A stretch of DNA of 64,000 nucleotides from Artocarpus heterophyllus (lineage: Eukaryota > Streptophyta > Magnoliopsida > Rosales > Moraceae), in NCBI GenBank assembly GCA_025403435.1, contig CM046345.1:3913052-3977051 (forward strand). Reading direction: 5' to 3'. The notes beneath the pieces were generated by a model. That model saw only the letters and a list, made by a program, of their open reading frames with translations, was not told the origin of the DNA and did no database searches. Positions 35,163 to 47,660 of this stretch are shown here, one piece after another (the first letter of the stretch is position 1; every line of letters begins with the position of its first letter). The position numbers were made by a program, and so were the translations under genes.

Positions 35163-36865
35163 CTTCAGTGCCAAGACACACTTAGTGGATTGATTCAGGT
35201 GCCACTACTCATATAAGTGTGTCTATGCAGGGTTGCCTGAGCTACCGAAAGCCAATTGATGCTGAAAGATTCATCTATGTGGGAGATGGCAAATCGGTAG
35301 AAGTTGAAGCTATAGGGCATTTTAGGTTATTGTTAAGTTCTGGTTATTATTTGGATTTGAAAGACACTTTTGTTGTACCGTCGTTTAGGCAGAATTTAAT
35401 TTCTATTTCTGCTTTGGACAAATCTGGATACTGTTGTTCATTTAGAAATAGTCAGTTTAGTCTTTCTTTAAATTCAAATGTTGTTGGTACCGGTTCTTTA
35501 TCATTTCAAGATAACCTATATTTGCTTGATACAGTTGCTTCTTATAACGAAACCTTGCATGTTAATTCTCGTGGCATAAAACGTAAATTAACCAATGAGA
35601 ATTTTGTTGTATTATGGCATAAGCGATTGGGACATATTTCAAGAAAAAGGATAGAAAGGCTTGTGTCAGATGGAATTCTTAATTCCCTTGATTTTACAAA
35701 TTTTGAAATCTGTGTTGATTGTATTAAAGGGAAACAGACAAACAAAAGGGGATTGGGTGCCAATAGAGCTACGGATGTCTTAGAATTGATACATACGGAC
35801 ATTTGTGGACCATTTCCTGTGGCTTCATGGAATGGTCAACAATACTTTGTATCGTTCATAGATGATTACTCCCGGTATGGCTACCTATATCTCATACATG
35901 AGAAATCACAGACTTTGGACGTGTTCAAGTCATATAAGACTGAGGTTGAGCTTCAACTCAGTAAAAGAATTAAGGGTGTTAGATCTGACCGTGGTGGTGA
36001 GTACTATGGCAGATATGACGGATCAGGTGAACAACGTCTAGGACCTTTTGCTAAATTCCTAGAGGAATGCGGGATAGTCCCTCAATATACCATGCCAGGT
36101 TCACCTAGCATGAATGGTGTAGCTGAGAGACGAAACCGGACACTTAAGGACATGGTGAGGAGTATGATTTGTCATTCCACCTTACCTGAATCCCTCTGGG
36201 GTGAAGCACTCAAGACTGCAGCTTACATTCTTAACAGAGTACCAACAAAAGCAGCAGCTAAAACACCTTATGAGCTTTGGACTAGCAAAAGGCCTAGTCT
36301 AAAGCATTTACATACTTGGGGTTGTCCTGCAGAAGCAAGGCCTTATAGGCCCAATGAAAAGAAATTGGACTCCAAGACAGTGAGCTGCTATTTCATTGGA
36401 TACTCTGAACGGTCAAGGGGTTACAAATTTTATGATCCCACTACTAAGGCTATTTTTGAGACAGGAATTGCAACATTCTTTGAGGATGTTGAGTTTGGGG
36501 GGAGAAATAAAGTTAGAGACTTTGTCTTTAAGGATAAATTTGATCTTATTCCTTTTGTACAAGAGGGATTGGTTCCTATTCCTACAATTGCTTTTGATAA
36601 TGTTCAGGCTTCCATCCCTGACGTTGATCAAATTGCATATCAAGAACAACCAGACATAGTCGTTCAACCCCTTCAGGTACAAACTCAACAACCTCAAGAA
36701 CCAGAACCTCAGGAACTTGTGTCATTAAGAAGATCCACTAGAGAGAAGAGAAGTGCTATTCTGGATGATTACATAGTATTTCTCCAAGAACATGAGGAAA
36801 GTGTTGGATTGATGGATGATGATCCGATCAATGTCTGTCAAGCCATGCATAGTTCTAACTCTTAA
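35163..36865 (+). pseudogene. copia protease and integrase
   Basis: Protease motif DSGATTH at 35,192 onward is preceded by an in-frame stop where a Trp is usual. The 548-codon frame from 35,219 carries the pre-integrase zinc-binding region (HKRLGHIS ... CVDCIKGKQ), the integrase core ([18 protein letters not shown]) and the catalytic-Glu segment ([18 protein letters not shown]). It ends at a premature stop at 36,863. Confidence 0.9.
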
Positions 36866-38397
36866 AAGTGGATGGATGCTATGAAGGATGAGATAAAGTC
36901 TATGAAGGACAATGACGTTTGGGATCTCGTTCCATTGCCTGAAGGTACGAAGCCCATTGGTTGTAAATAGATATTTAAAACCAAGAGGGATTCGAAGGGT
37001 GATGTAGAGCGATATAAAGCTCGTCTTGTTGCTAAGGGCTTTACTCAAAAGGAAGGCATTGATTATAAAGAGACTTTCTCTCTGGTTTCAACGAAAGACT
37101 CTTTTAGGACAATTATGGCACTTGTAGCGCATTTTGATCTTGAGCTACATCAGATGGATGTTAAGACGGCGTTTCTAAATGGTGACATTGATGAAACGAT
37201 TTATATGGTGCAGCCAGAAAACTTTGAGTCGGGAGACCCAAAGAAGATGGTTTGCAAATTAAAGAAATCCATCTATGGGCTTAAGCAAGCTTCTCGTCAA
37301 TGGTATTACAAATTTTATCAAGTGATAGTCTCATTCGGTTTCGAGATGAACACTGTAGATGACTGTATATACCATAAGTTCAGTGGGAGTAAGTGTATTC
37401 TCTTGGTATTGTATGTTGACGATATACTGCTTGCCACTAATGATATAGGCTTATTGCACGAAACCAAGAGATTTCTATCAAAGAAATTTAAAATGAAAGA
37501 TCTTGGTGATGTCTCTTTTGTGTTAGGAATTAAAATACACCGAGATCGCTCTCAGGGTATACTTGGGTTATCCCAAAAGAGCTATATCGAAAAGGTGCTT
37601 AAAAGATTGGCATGCAGGATTGTAAACTAGGAGATACCCCTGTGGCTAAAGGAGATAAATTCAGTTTAAGTCAGTGTCCTAAGAACGACGTTGAGGTTAA
37701 GGAAATGAAAATGATCCCATATGCATCAGCTGTTGGGAGTCTAATGTATGCTCAAGTTTGTACTCGTCCAGATATAGCATACATTGTTGGATTATTGGGC
37801 AGATATTTGAGTAACCCTGGAATGGATCATTGGAAAGCAGCCAAATGGGTTATGCGATATTTACAGAGAACAAAAGATCACATGCTTACATATAGAAGGT
37901 CAGACCAACTCGAGATCATTGGTTATTCGGATTCAGATTTTGCTGGATGTCAAGATAGTCGTCGATCCACTTCGGGCTATATTTTTTTGCTTGCTGGAGG
38001 AGCTATTTCTTGGAGGAGTACTAAGCAGTCACTCATAGCTTCTTCCACTATGGAGGCAGAATTTATAGCATGTTATGAGGCATCCAATCATGGAATATGG
38101 CTGCGAAACTTTGTCACTGGGCTGCAAATTGTGAAAAGTATAGAAAGAGCACTTAAGTTGTTTTGTGACAATAAATCTGCAGTCTTATATTCCAACAACA
38201 ACAGAAGCTCTTCAAAGTCAAAACATATAGAGATTAAGTTTCTTGTTGTTAAAGAAAGAGTTCAGAGTGGTCAGGTGTCTATAGAGCATATTGGTACAAA
38301 CTCCATGATAGCGGATCCGCTTACAAAAGGGCTTCCACCCAAGGTCTTTCGTGAGCACACTACTCACATGGGTGTTCAGTTATTTGATGATAAGTAG
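36866..38397 (+). pseudogene. copia reverse transcriptase and RNase H
   Basis: After a second stop near 36,967 the frame contains RT motifs QMDVKTAFLNGD and YVDDILLATND up to 37,630. A one-base loss near 37,603 shifts the rest into the frame starting 37,612, which holds CTRPDIAYIV, GYSDSDFAG and MEAEFIA of the RNase H domain and ends at 38,397. The polyprotein is non-functional as it stands. Confidence 0.9.
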
Positions 38398-38816
38398 TTT
38401 TAGTGGGAGTTTGTATTTGAATGCTAATTTTCTTTATATATAGACATTGCGTGTTTGTATATGTTTTCTGCAGACATAAAGAATACAGTTTATTTACACT
38501 CTGATTTTGGTACGGTTTTGATCTCATTCAGATATAAGGTAGGACCAGTTGGAAATAGACATGTTTGGATCACTTTGCATGTAATTTCCATGCTACACAT
38601 CCATACTTGATCTATGTCATTTGGTTATATCGCTATGTGTGATCATAGATGAGTCTAGTTACATTATATTTGTGACAAAGACCGCTTTGGTCCTATGTTG
38701 GTATAATCAATGGACAAGATTGTTCAGGAATACCCTTATTTGTGATAGCAAAAGTTGAGCTCACTAAGGTAAACACATTTTTTTGCAAAGAAACATATGT
38801 GGCCCAAGTGGGAGAT

Positions 38817-39280
38817 TGTTGGAAATTAATTTTTCATGTGGGCCTACATATGTATTTAAATGTGTTGTTTAATGCTATCTTAAGGTAAAGCCTAAATTAA
38901 AGTGATATAATTAAGATAAAGTTGAAAGGCTTTTGGGTATTAATATAAAGTATGAGACATTATTATTAATAATATATGTGTAGATACCAATTTGTAATTT
39001 TCAGATTTTATGATGGGCAAAACTGAAAATACATTAAAATAACTAAAGTTATTTATTCTGGTTATGGTCCCCAATCTATATGTACGTTTCATTTTTCCTG
39101 TTTTCTCTGAAATCCCATCTTCAAGAAAACTTCAAGGAGTACGTATTGGATTGGAAGACAATAACCCTCAATAATCCAAATCATGAATCAAGGTACGCTT
39201 CCGCAATTTGGAATTATTTTTCTCAATGATTTAAAATGAATGATCTTGGCAGAATTCTAGTTTGATTTTGGTTTCTAACA
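38817..39280 (+). repeat. 3' LTR of the intact copia element
   Basis: 464 bp, preceded by the polypurine tract at 38,805-38,816. The segment 38,398-38,804 between RNase H and the tract is a non-coding 3' UTR. Confidence 0.95.
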
Positions 39281-40090
39281 TTGGAATGTCTTAATTTGTA
39301 GATCAATCGGCGGTGAGTTACAGGCAATGGAGTTCTAGGCATTCCACTAGAGATCATCGAAGCAGGTATGAGGTAAACGATGTTTAAAAATCCGACCAAA
39401 CACAAGATGGTAGTTTGTGTTTAGTTGTTTATGTTGATGCTGGAAATTAGTCAACAATAACCTTCACAATAATCCTCACAATCACTCACGGTCCTTATTG
39501 TTTTAATGCGATGAATATGTGGGAAGAAGAAAAAGTAAAGGGACACAAAGGTTTTTAGTGGTTCACTCAAATGAGCTACATCCACTGTAGTATTTTTCTT
39601 TGCTTCTTGACATTCGTATATTACATCAAGATCCCTTTAGGAAAAAGAAAAAATGATTGAAAGGAAAATACACTCCGGTAAATGTAAAGATTCAAAAGGG
39701 TCCCCCCACTCTCGTCTCCCTTTTTCCCCTATATAGACCTGAGATATTATAGAGGGGTGACCAAAATGAAGATAATAGAGACAAGAATCTTTGTGTTTCA
39801 AGTCAGCCCATAACATGCACCCACGGTGTTCCTTTACGCCCAAAAGTGCCTCAAAATTTGTGCTAGTGGCTTCGTTTGTAGGCACATTGTCTCGATTGTC
39901 AACCTTGCCCATATTCACTTGCTAGTCTTGAAGTGAGAGCCCACTAGAAGGCGATAACCTCAAGGCCCCTTTAATCTCAACCTCTACGTATGGACGAGCT
40001 CTGAAGGTTATCTCGACCTCAATCCTAGTTGGGCCATTTTGGGCCTTTTCCTTGGCCTAGGCCATCATGATATCTCACAACAGTTTAAAA
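39281..40090 (-). repeat. LTR-like remnant
   Basis: 39,281-39,400 continues the interrupted target of the copia element. 39,540-39,600 reads ACACAAAGGTTTTTAGTGGTTCACTC..GAGCTACATCCACTG, which resembles the R/U5 part of plant copia LTRs in minus orientation. No domains are present. Confidence 0.35.
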
Positions 40091-41300
40091 AACAGAGAAA
40101 GCCTTTTCAAGCAAACGGAAGCCGGTTTGCTTATTATCCAAGTCTATCGAAGAACAGAGAGTGATCAACCATAGCGTGACAAATTAAAGAATGGATCTCC
40201 ATATGTTATAATCTTACTTCATTAATTTAAAGCACCAATCATGATTGTTTAACTCCAGTGAGATAATTGCGCTTTTGAGCTATCGCTTTAACGAAGTGTT
40301 GGGACGGAGTTATTTTTGACAGAGTTATTTTTGACATTAATCGTTAAAAAAAAAAAACAAAAACCATGTTAAATATAAGCAAAAACACTAGAGTAGAGAC
40401 CAAGTGTACTATGTAATTATAATTATATGGTATGACGTGGTACACTTGCTAATTAAAAGTTGATATTTAGTTAATTTGTTGTCCTGAATATGAACATTGT
40501 TTCACTATGGATCTCCATTTTTTTTTCTTTTTTACTATTATTGAACTTTTAATTTTTTTGGCAGTTTTTGACCTCAACCATAAAGTTAACAAAATATTTC
40601 TGAGATTTAATAAAGATAATCGCCTCCTAATCAGTTAGTAACTGAAAATTCTAAAAAAAAAAAAAAAAAATTGTTGTATATACAATGTACTATAACTAGA
40701 ACATTTCCTTACATGAAATGCAAAACATTTCCTTGCCCGCTCTTAAAAACCCTTTCAAACTACAACATTTTATATCTAATGTACTATTTCTTAAAACTTT
40801 CAGTAGGATGTAATATCAACGTGATTATTTCTTTTAAACTTCAAAAATCCTTTGTTAATTTGAATGTCAGGAACTAAATTGCAACAAAAAAACCAATTAA
40901 GAGACTAATTAATTTAGATAAAAATTCAGAGACCAAACGACGCAACAGAATTGGGAATATTATATTTTACAAGCCTAAGCAAGCTAGAGGATCTGAAAAC
41001 CACCCAAGAAAATCTCAAAGAGGAAAACCCCAATCAAGTAAGAGATAAAACACTCAAACTTGTATTCAACTTTCAATGTTCAAGTCCCTTACAATTAGCT
41101 AATAAGGGTACGTATAGCCGTCTAACAAAACGATAATAAACTCATGCTAAAATAAACAACGTAGTAAACAAATAACAATAGACTTACCATGGGTATTTAA
41201 TAACTCTTTTCTTATCACGATCTCACACAAGCGTCGTCACTCTTAATTTTGCTCAACCTTCATAATTGTAGCTTGAATGCAAGCAGTATTTCCAATTTAT
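40091..41300. other. AT-rich intergenic DNA, no gene seen
   Basis: Several poly-A/T runs. The small ORFs have no recognisable content. Confidence 0.5.
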
Positions 41301-41600
41301 TTTTACATGTTTTGCGATCTCTTCCATCAAAGCGAACTCAGCATCAAAATCGACCCGTTAAATCAAGACAAGTGAGATAAGGATTTTATTAGTAAGACAT
41401 AATTATGAACCGTTAAATTATATTTTTATTATATAAAAATAAAAATATAAAATTTTTACATCTTCTGACTGTACTATATTCATATGCAACAACCCACCCA
41501 AATGTACATGGAGTCTATCGAATAAGACTAATTAAAATAACTAAATTACTGGAACCCACTTGCATCACATATGATACCAAAAATATTATTTGCAATAATA
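41300..41600 (+). promoter_or_regulatory. Orphan promoter-type block
   Basis: AACAACCCACCCAAATGTACATGGAGTCTATCGAATAAG near 41,488 and ATATGATACCAAAAATATTAT near 41,569 match the promoter modules at 480, 12,170 and 20,530. The following DNA is low-complexity and has no exon. Confidence 0.45.
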
Positions 41601-43310
41601 ATAAGTTGATGGGGTGTGTGTATGGGTGTAAAAGTTCTATTCATCATCAGCCAAAGAATTTTTCTGATTCTTTTTGGTGGGGATTAATACTAATGTGTGT
41701 ATGTTTTCACCTTAGAAAACGTGCCTTTTCTTTTGCTCTTGTGTGCAATTTTTTTTTTTTCAGCTCCTGTGTGTGCGCTTGGTTTTTTCTGCAAGTGCTC
41801 GTTTGTGTGCTTTGGTTTGTGTTTTCCTCTTTTTTATTGTGTCGGGAGTTTATAGCCTGGACTTTGTTCAAGTTGCTTGCTTGGTTTTTGCTTGCTTTTT
41901 CTTTGTCTTTTTTTTTTTTTCAAAAGCTCCTCCTCATGCTTGACGAAAAAAAAAAATGCTCTTATTAACTATTTTATGGAAGTATTACAATAATAACAAT
42001 TATGTGATTTTACTTGCAATATTAACTTATTTTTATTTCTTTCTCTCTCTCTCTTTTTATTTTTGCTTTTAAAAAATTCATCTTTTGATGGATTAAAGAA
42101 AAATAAAGAAAGAGAAATAAAAGATAAACAATGAGGAGAGAGCAAGTGTGAAGAGAGTGAAAAGATAAGAAAAAGAAGTTAAAGAGAGATTAATGAAAAA
42201 AGTACAAAGAGATAAAAAAAAAAAGATGGAGATTTAAAATGATATAAAAAATGACATTTGTAGATAGAAGAAATTATAGAGAGAGCTGTTACGAAAATAA
42301 TGCAATAGCAATAAAGAACAAAAACACAGAATTTACGTGAAAACCCAAAACAGGAAAAAATCACGGGTAAAGGAGAAGAAAATCATTAAACTCGTGAAGA
42401 TTACAATGAAAGGGTTAAGGAGGCTAAAATTCACTAATGATTAAACCCTAACGCAATACATTATATATCTAGATATAGACAAAACCCTATAGGCTAAAAA
42501 CATAAACTAAACGGCCTAAAAACACAACGGTTTGTTCCGCGGTGGTGGTTTATGGGATCGAGCCGACACTACCACTACAAATCTCATGAAAAATCCCACT
42601 TTTGTTTTTCATTACAATTGTCGCACCGCAAACTTTTCGGGTCAGGTCAAACTGAATTCGAGTCACCATACTCTAACAAAAGCAAATGTAGGGATGAAAA
42701 AGATAAAAAATAAGGAGCAATGAGAGATATAGAGATGAGAATAAATGGAAAAATGCACAAAAGATAACGAGAAGAGAGAGAGAGAGTATATGGTAAGAAA
42801 AAGAAAAATAGATAATGGAAAAAAAAAGGATAAAGAAAAAAATGAAGTATAAAAATTGCCGAAAAAAAGAAAATGTCAAGAGCAATTTGGGAGAATAAAA
42901 ATATTGCGAGTGAGAAAAATAAAATAGCAAGAGAGAATAATGATAAAGAAAGTGTAGAAAGATGTAAGAAAATGTTCGAGAATAAAATTTAAATCCTATT
43001 TTTTAAAAAATAAATTAATAAATACTTTTGTTCCTTTTTGTTTATGCTTGGCTTTTGTTGCTTCGTTTGTAATGTTACATTTTACTTACAGAAAATTTTT
43101 GAACACGATTAATTTTTCTACATAACCTTTTAAATTAGGCAAAGATATTTAAGAAGATTATTGTGCTATAAGAAATACAAAGATTTTTTTTTTTTACTAA
43201 GCATTATGTATTGTGCAAACAAGGGTGTACGTGCCTTTGGCTCGTACTTGAAACTAGTATTACATATACAAGACTACTTTAAATCTAGATTCTCATCTAT
43301 ATATGTCATG
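41601..43310. other. Low-complexity and LTR-like DNA, no gene seen
   Basis: 41,720-41,935 is T-rich and gives Phe-rich ORFs that are not credited. 42,100-42,400 and 42,690-42,990 are purine-rich. 42,330-42,370 (ACGTGAAAACCCAAAACAGG..AAATCACGGGTAAAGG) resembles a minus-strand LTR leader. Confidence 0.45.
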
Positions 43311-43974
43311 GTGGACCAAATTAATGATCCCATGAGATCTCTTCCGAGTGAGTGAAAGAACTAGTGTAATATTTTGTAGATTCTATGTATATCTAAGTAC
43401 CGTGTGTATTTTTCTTCAACTATAACTTATAACTTATGACAAGATTATTTTTCATTTACAAGTTCCAAATCCATATACAATCAATATTTTATAGTTATGA
43501 ATTTTTTAACACAACTAAGAAAGATATGTTACTTTTTTTTCCTAACATAATTACTTGAATATCGGATGAGGTGGCATGTATACATGATTGAACCTCACTC
43601 ACTTTTTAAAAATTAAAATTTGATCCTTTAAATTTTATCCTCTATATTATGCCTCCACAAAGATTTAATATTTTCATATATGCGCCCTCAACTTTTAGAG
43701 TATCTCTAATGCAAATATTTTATGTCAAGTATTGACATTTGAGTATAAAAAACACTCTCTAATATAATGTCATTTCTTATAGCAAATTTGTCATACGTTA
43801 AGCTTGGTAGCTTTATATATCCTCAAAATACAACTATAAAAATGAAAAAGAAAATAAAACTCTAGTGAGAATATCCATATCGTTGGTGCATAATTCTGAA
43901 CACTATGTAAGACTAAAATCATATCAAAATAAAAAAAAAAATATGAAGACAAATATTTTTTATATATATCTATA

Positions 43975-44148
43975 GGGTGTTTGGGAGCATTAGTTCAAAC
44001 CATTGGTTTAAACCAATTTGGATTAAAACCACTATAATGTCTGAGAGCTTTACATTGCAGCGTACCTTTTATTGACGTTATAACATATGAGAGCTTTATA
44101 CTGTAAAAATAAAAAGTTTTTTGTCAAAACTGTGAATATCAAACACCC
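43975..44148. mobile_element. MITE with GGGTGTTTGG ends
   Basis: Terminal inverted repeats GGGTGTTTG...CAAACACCC enclose 174 bp without coding capacity. Internal GAGAGCTTTACATTG and GAGAGCTTTATACTG are themselves repeated. TA dinucleotides flank both ends, but a longer target duplication is not clear, so the superfamily is left open. Confidence 0.65.
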
Positions 44149-44608
44149 TAATAAAAGTCAAACATGTCATGAACCCTATCTGTAGGGTATTTTTCATAAC
44201 ATAAAACTCTCAATACATATCTACTAGTTCTTGAAAATATTATGATGTAATTTTTATATTATTTATTCTTAAAAAATAGTGTGTACCACCACTCTCACTG
44301 AAGTAAAAGGCTCACTCCGTCACTAATTGAATGCATATGATACCACAAAATGAGCAAGAAGGATTTTACTATCTTAAATTGGACGGAGGACGGGACTCAA
44401 ACCCAAAGGATCGGAAAAGCCCCAAATTAGCGTTCAAACTATAATTAATCGTACTTACACAAGATCATATTATTATACACCGCAATAAAATGTAATGGGA
44501 CTAAAAGTTCAACGAAAGTAGATAGCTAGAGATAAATCGTAATATTTTTTATAAATGCTACGCTAAATGTAATTTGTAGAGTTTTTGAACAACATGATCA
44601 ACTACAAG

Positions 44609-44672
44609 TTAGTGTCCAGCTCCGGGAATGTTGCTCTCTTAGGAGCAGGGGGAGAAGAGTCGACAGGCTCTC
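44609..44672 (-). pseudogene. Relic exon 2, subfamily II
   Basis: The minus strand preserves TCTTCTCCCCCTGCTCCTAA (SSPPAP) and the GGAGCTGGACACTAA end (GAGH, stop) of gene II-1, but a one-base deletion between them breaks the frame. No exon 1 is seen nearby. The same lesion is in the copy at 63,271. Confidence 0.6.
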
Positions 44673-44792
44673 TTATCGCAACGAATCCGTCACATTTTGT
44701 CACCGCTCTCACGAACTTGGGTCGAGATCACGACCCTATCGCGATAGAAAACCGTCCCATCCATAGCCAAGCCAAGGTTTAGATCTTTGCTC

Positions 44793-44816
44793 GGGGGGGG
44801 GGGGGGGGGGGGGGGG
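44793..44816 (+). repeat. Poly(G) run of 24
   Basis: An uninterrupted G24 followed by further G-rich sequence. The duplicate block has only short G runs at the corresponding place. Homopolymers of this kind are prone to assembly error. Confidence 0.9.
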
Positions 44817-45348
44817 CGGCGGGGGGCGGTGGCGCTTTTGTCTTGACTCATGAATCCACCTTTTTTTTTTTTGAATTATTTGAGTGGTTTTTTATTATTT
44901 TATAATTGTAAAATAAAAAAATATAATTGGGTATATTTTAGTTTTTATGAAAAAACAATTTTGGGTCATAGATTTCTCATGCAACGGTTATTGAAAAAGA
45001 GTATCATTGATGAAAACTTTTTAGCTGTTCTCATTATAGTCATTCCTTTATATAGTACATATTCAGCAACCCTGAGATTCCAATGGAAAAGAAGGTTGCA
45101 ACTATCGCTATATATAATTGATCTTGTGGGAAAAAATTGTGTGATGTAAGATTCAGGGCACAGACTATATAATCAATCTCACGCACAAGTCTCGTATCAT
45201 TATACATATTTGTAAAATGTAATGGGACTAAATCAAAAGTTTAATGAAACTCGATATATAGCTAAAGGTGAATCTTAATACCCCTTATATAAATACTAAG
45301 CTAAATGTAATATGTAGATTTTGAACAACATGATCAACTACGTACGAG

Positions 45349-47320
45349 TTAGCCATGTCTTGGTCCGGGCTTTGGTGCCCTAATAGGAGCACGGGGAGAA
45401 CAGCATCCGGGCGGCGCTCTTCCCAATTTCCTGGCCATCTGATCTGAAAAAGTCTCAAACAAATACATTTAGCAAAATTGTATAATAAGTTATTTTGCAA
45501 ACAGAAATTTATATTAGTACTATAATATATATATTTATATATTTACTAAAAATTTACTGTATTTCTAGTGGAAGGTTCCTCTAACGTAATATGTAGAAAA
45601 GAAAAATATAACATGCATGATGATAATTAAACATAACATTAATGTTCAATTAATAACTTGACACCAAGAGATTTAGCACACAACTTCAACGTCAATGTTA
45701 CATTCTTTTAATAATGACCACCATATTACGTCTACTTCTGCCCGTTTCGTTAAGCAGGGACGGTCCCTCCTGAGAGACAGTAGAAAATACGTAATATTTA
45801 TACATATATCTATGTATAGATTACATAGAAGAGGCAATGTTGTTCCGTTCTTCAACATGTTTGTGTGCTTGCTTCAATAGTCTCTTTTTAATTTATTTTC
45901 TTTTTTCTTGTCATTATGTTTATTCTTTGGTATGATTGTTTGCATGCTTCGATAGTTGATTTTTTATTCATTTACTTTTTTCTTTAATAATTTCATATTT
46001 TTTTTAATATTTCATAGAATGTTTTGATCCAACATAAGTGCAATACCTTTTTTCCTTCAACCTTTGGTTCTCAATATATTCTTATGAGCTTACTTGCTTG
46101 GTTTTTTTTAGAAATCTTGTATTTAAAAAAAAAGTTTTTCTCTAATTCTTATTTAATTTAATTTCTCAAATTTGTCCAAAGTTTTATTTATCTTAAATCT
46201 CATATTTATTTTAAATATGTTTCGTCCAAAATGCACGCTTTGTTTCCATAATGAGCCGTCATTTGTTTAAGGGATATTTACTTTTATATACCCTATATTT
46301 TAATTTTATTCAAAAAATATAACGGCAATTTTTTCTCTCAACAAATGGATATCTTGAAATTAGATTTAATTCATAATTTTATATCTTACATTAGTCAATA
46401 ATTTATTTGAATTTTAAAATTATGAAATTTTCCTTGAGGAAAATAGAGAAAAACTTGTTAAAAAAAAAGGAGAAAAAAATAACAAGATAAAAAAAAGCAT
46501 TTTTGAGGCTATTATAGACATTTTTGAGGTCAAAACCCTCTATTAAAATTTTTTTTAAGTTTTTAAAGTTTTCTTATTTTTTAATTTGGGGATATTTTTG
46601 GCAACTTTAAAGGTCAAAATTGAAGGTGACTGTAACAAAGTATAAATTTATGCATTAAATCTAATACACAGATATAAATTTGACAAAATCAAAAACCGAA
46701 TGTATAGCGTTTGAATAAACTTAAACATAAGGTATAAAAAGATAAAAATTCTATTATTTTATTTAAACCTTGATCACATACGGGTTGAAGCGCTTTGAGC
46801 TTACTCTCTTGTGGATTGAAAGTTTACGATCACATCTGATGCATGTGATACTTCCTTTTTATTATTGTTTTCACAATATATTTCAACTCATGGATCTTTA
46901 TACTCTATAGACTATGTACTTCTATAGTGTGTTGAAAAAAAGACCATCAAATTGTTAAAGTCGGTCTTCTCATAAAACATCGAAATTACTCTAAATTAAA
47001 GAATTTGAGCATCTAACACAGTCTCATAAACATGCTACATATGACTTAGAAATATAATTATCTATTAGTACTATAATTATTTTCTTCCTCACAACAGTAA
47101 AACATAAATTAAAAAAGATAGACAATTAAACTGATATTTTTATAAATATAACGATGATATAGTTGATAATGCTTTGCTATACTTTTTGTATATAATAGTG
47201 CTATGATTTTTGAATAAAAAATTACAACACAACGTCCCAAGGCACGTGTCTCATTCTAGCGCGCACATATATACATATACATACATACATACATACATAT
47301 ATATATACACACACACAGAC

Positions 47321-47364
<44 letters not shown>

Positions 47365-47485
47365 TTAAAGCACACAAATTCTACTTACCGGCGTGGACGA
47401 AAAGTTGCTGCATAGCAAAAATATTGGTAACAAGAATACTGAGGGCAATCAGCAGCATACAACGAACGGTAGAGGAGAGTCCCAT
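45349..47485 (-). CDS. Secreted peptide precursor, subfamily II copy 2
   Basis: Exon 1 is 47,389-47,485 and exon 2 is 45,349-45,443. The 1,945-nt intron has donor GTAAGT and acceptor TTTTCAG (phase 1). The product is 63 aa: signal peptide MGLSSTVRCMLLIALSILVT..., a segment ending FVHA, then DQMARKLGRAPPGCCSPRAP and a tail ending KPGPRHG. Exon 1 is very similar to that of gene II-1, while exon 2 keeps ARKLGR but diverges in the tail, gaining a CC pair and losing the clean GAGH end. The intron is more than ten times longer than in II-1 because of an insertion of about 1.7 kb. Splice sites are sound, so it may still be expressed. Confidence 0.7.
45550..47280. other. Inserted DNA in the II-2 intron
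   Basis: The outer intron sequences align with the 167-nt intron of II-1; this central segment has no counterpart there. It is AT-rich with no domain and no clear terminal repeats, so its origin is unknown. Confidence 0.5.
47240..47361. repeat. Compound microsatellite near the II-2 splice donor
   Basis: (CATA)n, (TA)n, (CA)n, (CAGA)n and then about 18 GA repeats ending 27 bp before the exon 1 boundary on the + strand. Confidence 0.9.
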
Positions 47486-47660
47486 AATTATTTCTAATTT
47501 CTTCCTTTATGCTGCTTAGGAACTCTGTTCATGGTCAGCTTCTACCTTATATATTCTCAGGAAGAGGAGAGAAAGTCCTCATTATCATCGCACTAGACCA
47601 AAATATAATTAACGTATGAACCAAGCTTTCTAGATTCCTACGACTTATTCAACAACCGTG
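47486..47660 (-). promoter_or_regulatory. Promoter of gene II-2
   Basis: Reading leftwards, TATATAAGG at about 47,546-47,555 lies about 65 bp before the start codon. The GATTCCTACGACTTATTCAAC block near 47,633 is shared with gene II-1. Confidence 0.55.

Larger units (their letters stand above)
32484..39280 (+). mobile_element. Complete Ty1/copia retrotransposon with TSD TTGGA
   Basis: LTRs at 32,484-32,947 and 38,817-39,280 are both 464 bp with TGTTGG...TAACA ends. They differ by about 14 substitutions by eye (about 3%). Direct target duplications TTGGA flank it (32,479-32,483 and 39,281-39,285). The primer site is TGGCATCAGAGCC right after the 5' LTR, and the polypurine tract CAAGTGGGAGAT precedes the 3' LTR. 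Domain order is gag, protease, integrase, RT, RNase H. Coding is broken by in-frame stops near 35,185, 36,863 and 36,967 and by frameshifts near 35,145 and 37,603, so it is not autonomous now. Confidence 0.95.
44036..45340. repeat. Segmental duplicate of 62,680-64,000
   Basis: The two blocks are collinear and highly similar from the MITE interior, through the relic exon 2, to the sequence just before gene II-2. This copy has a 24-bp G run where the other has a short mixed G-rich sequence. Confidence 0.85.

Noticed and set aside
41606..41968. 120-aa Phe/Leu-rich ORF resembling a membrane protein
   Set aside because: T-rich low-complexity sequence; the hydrophobicity is a by-product of composition.
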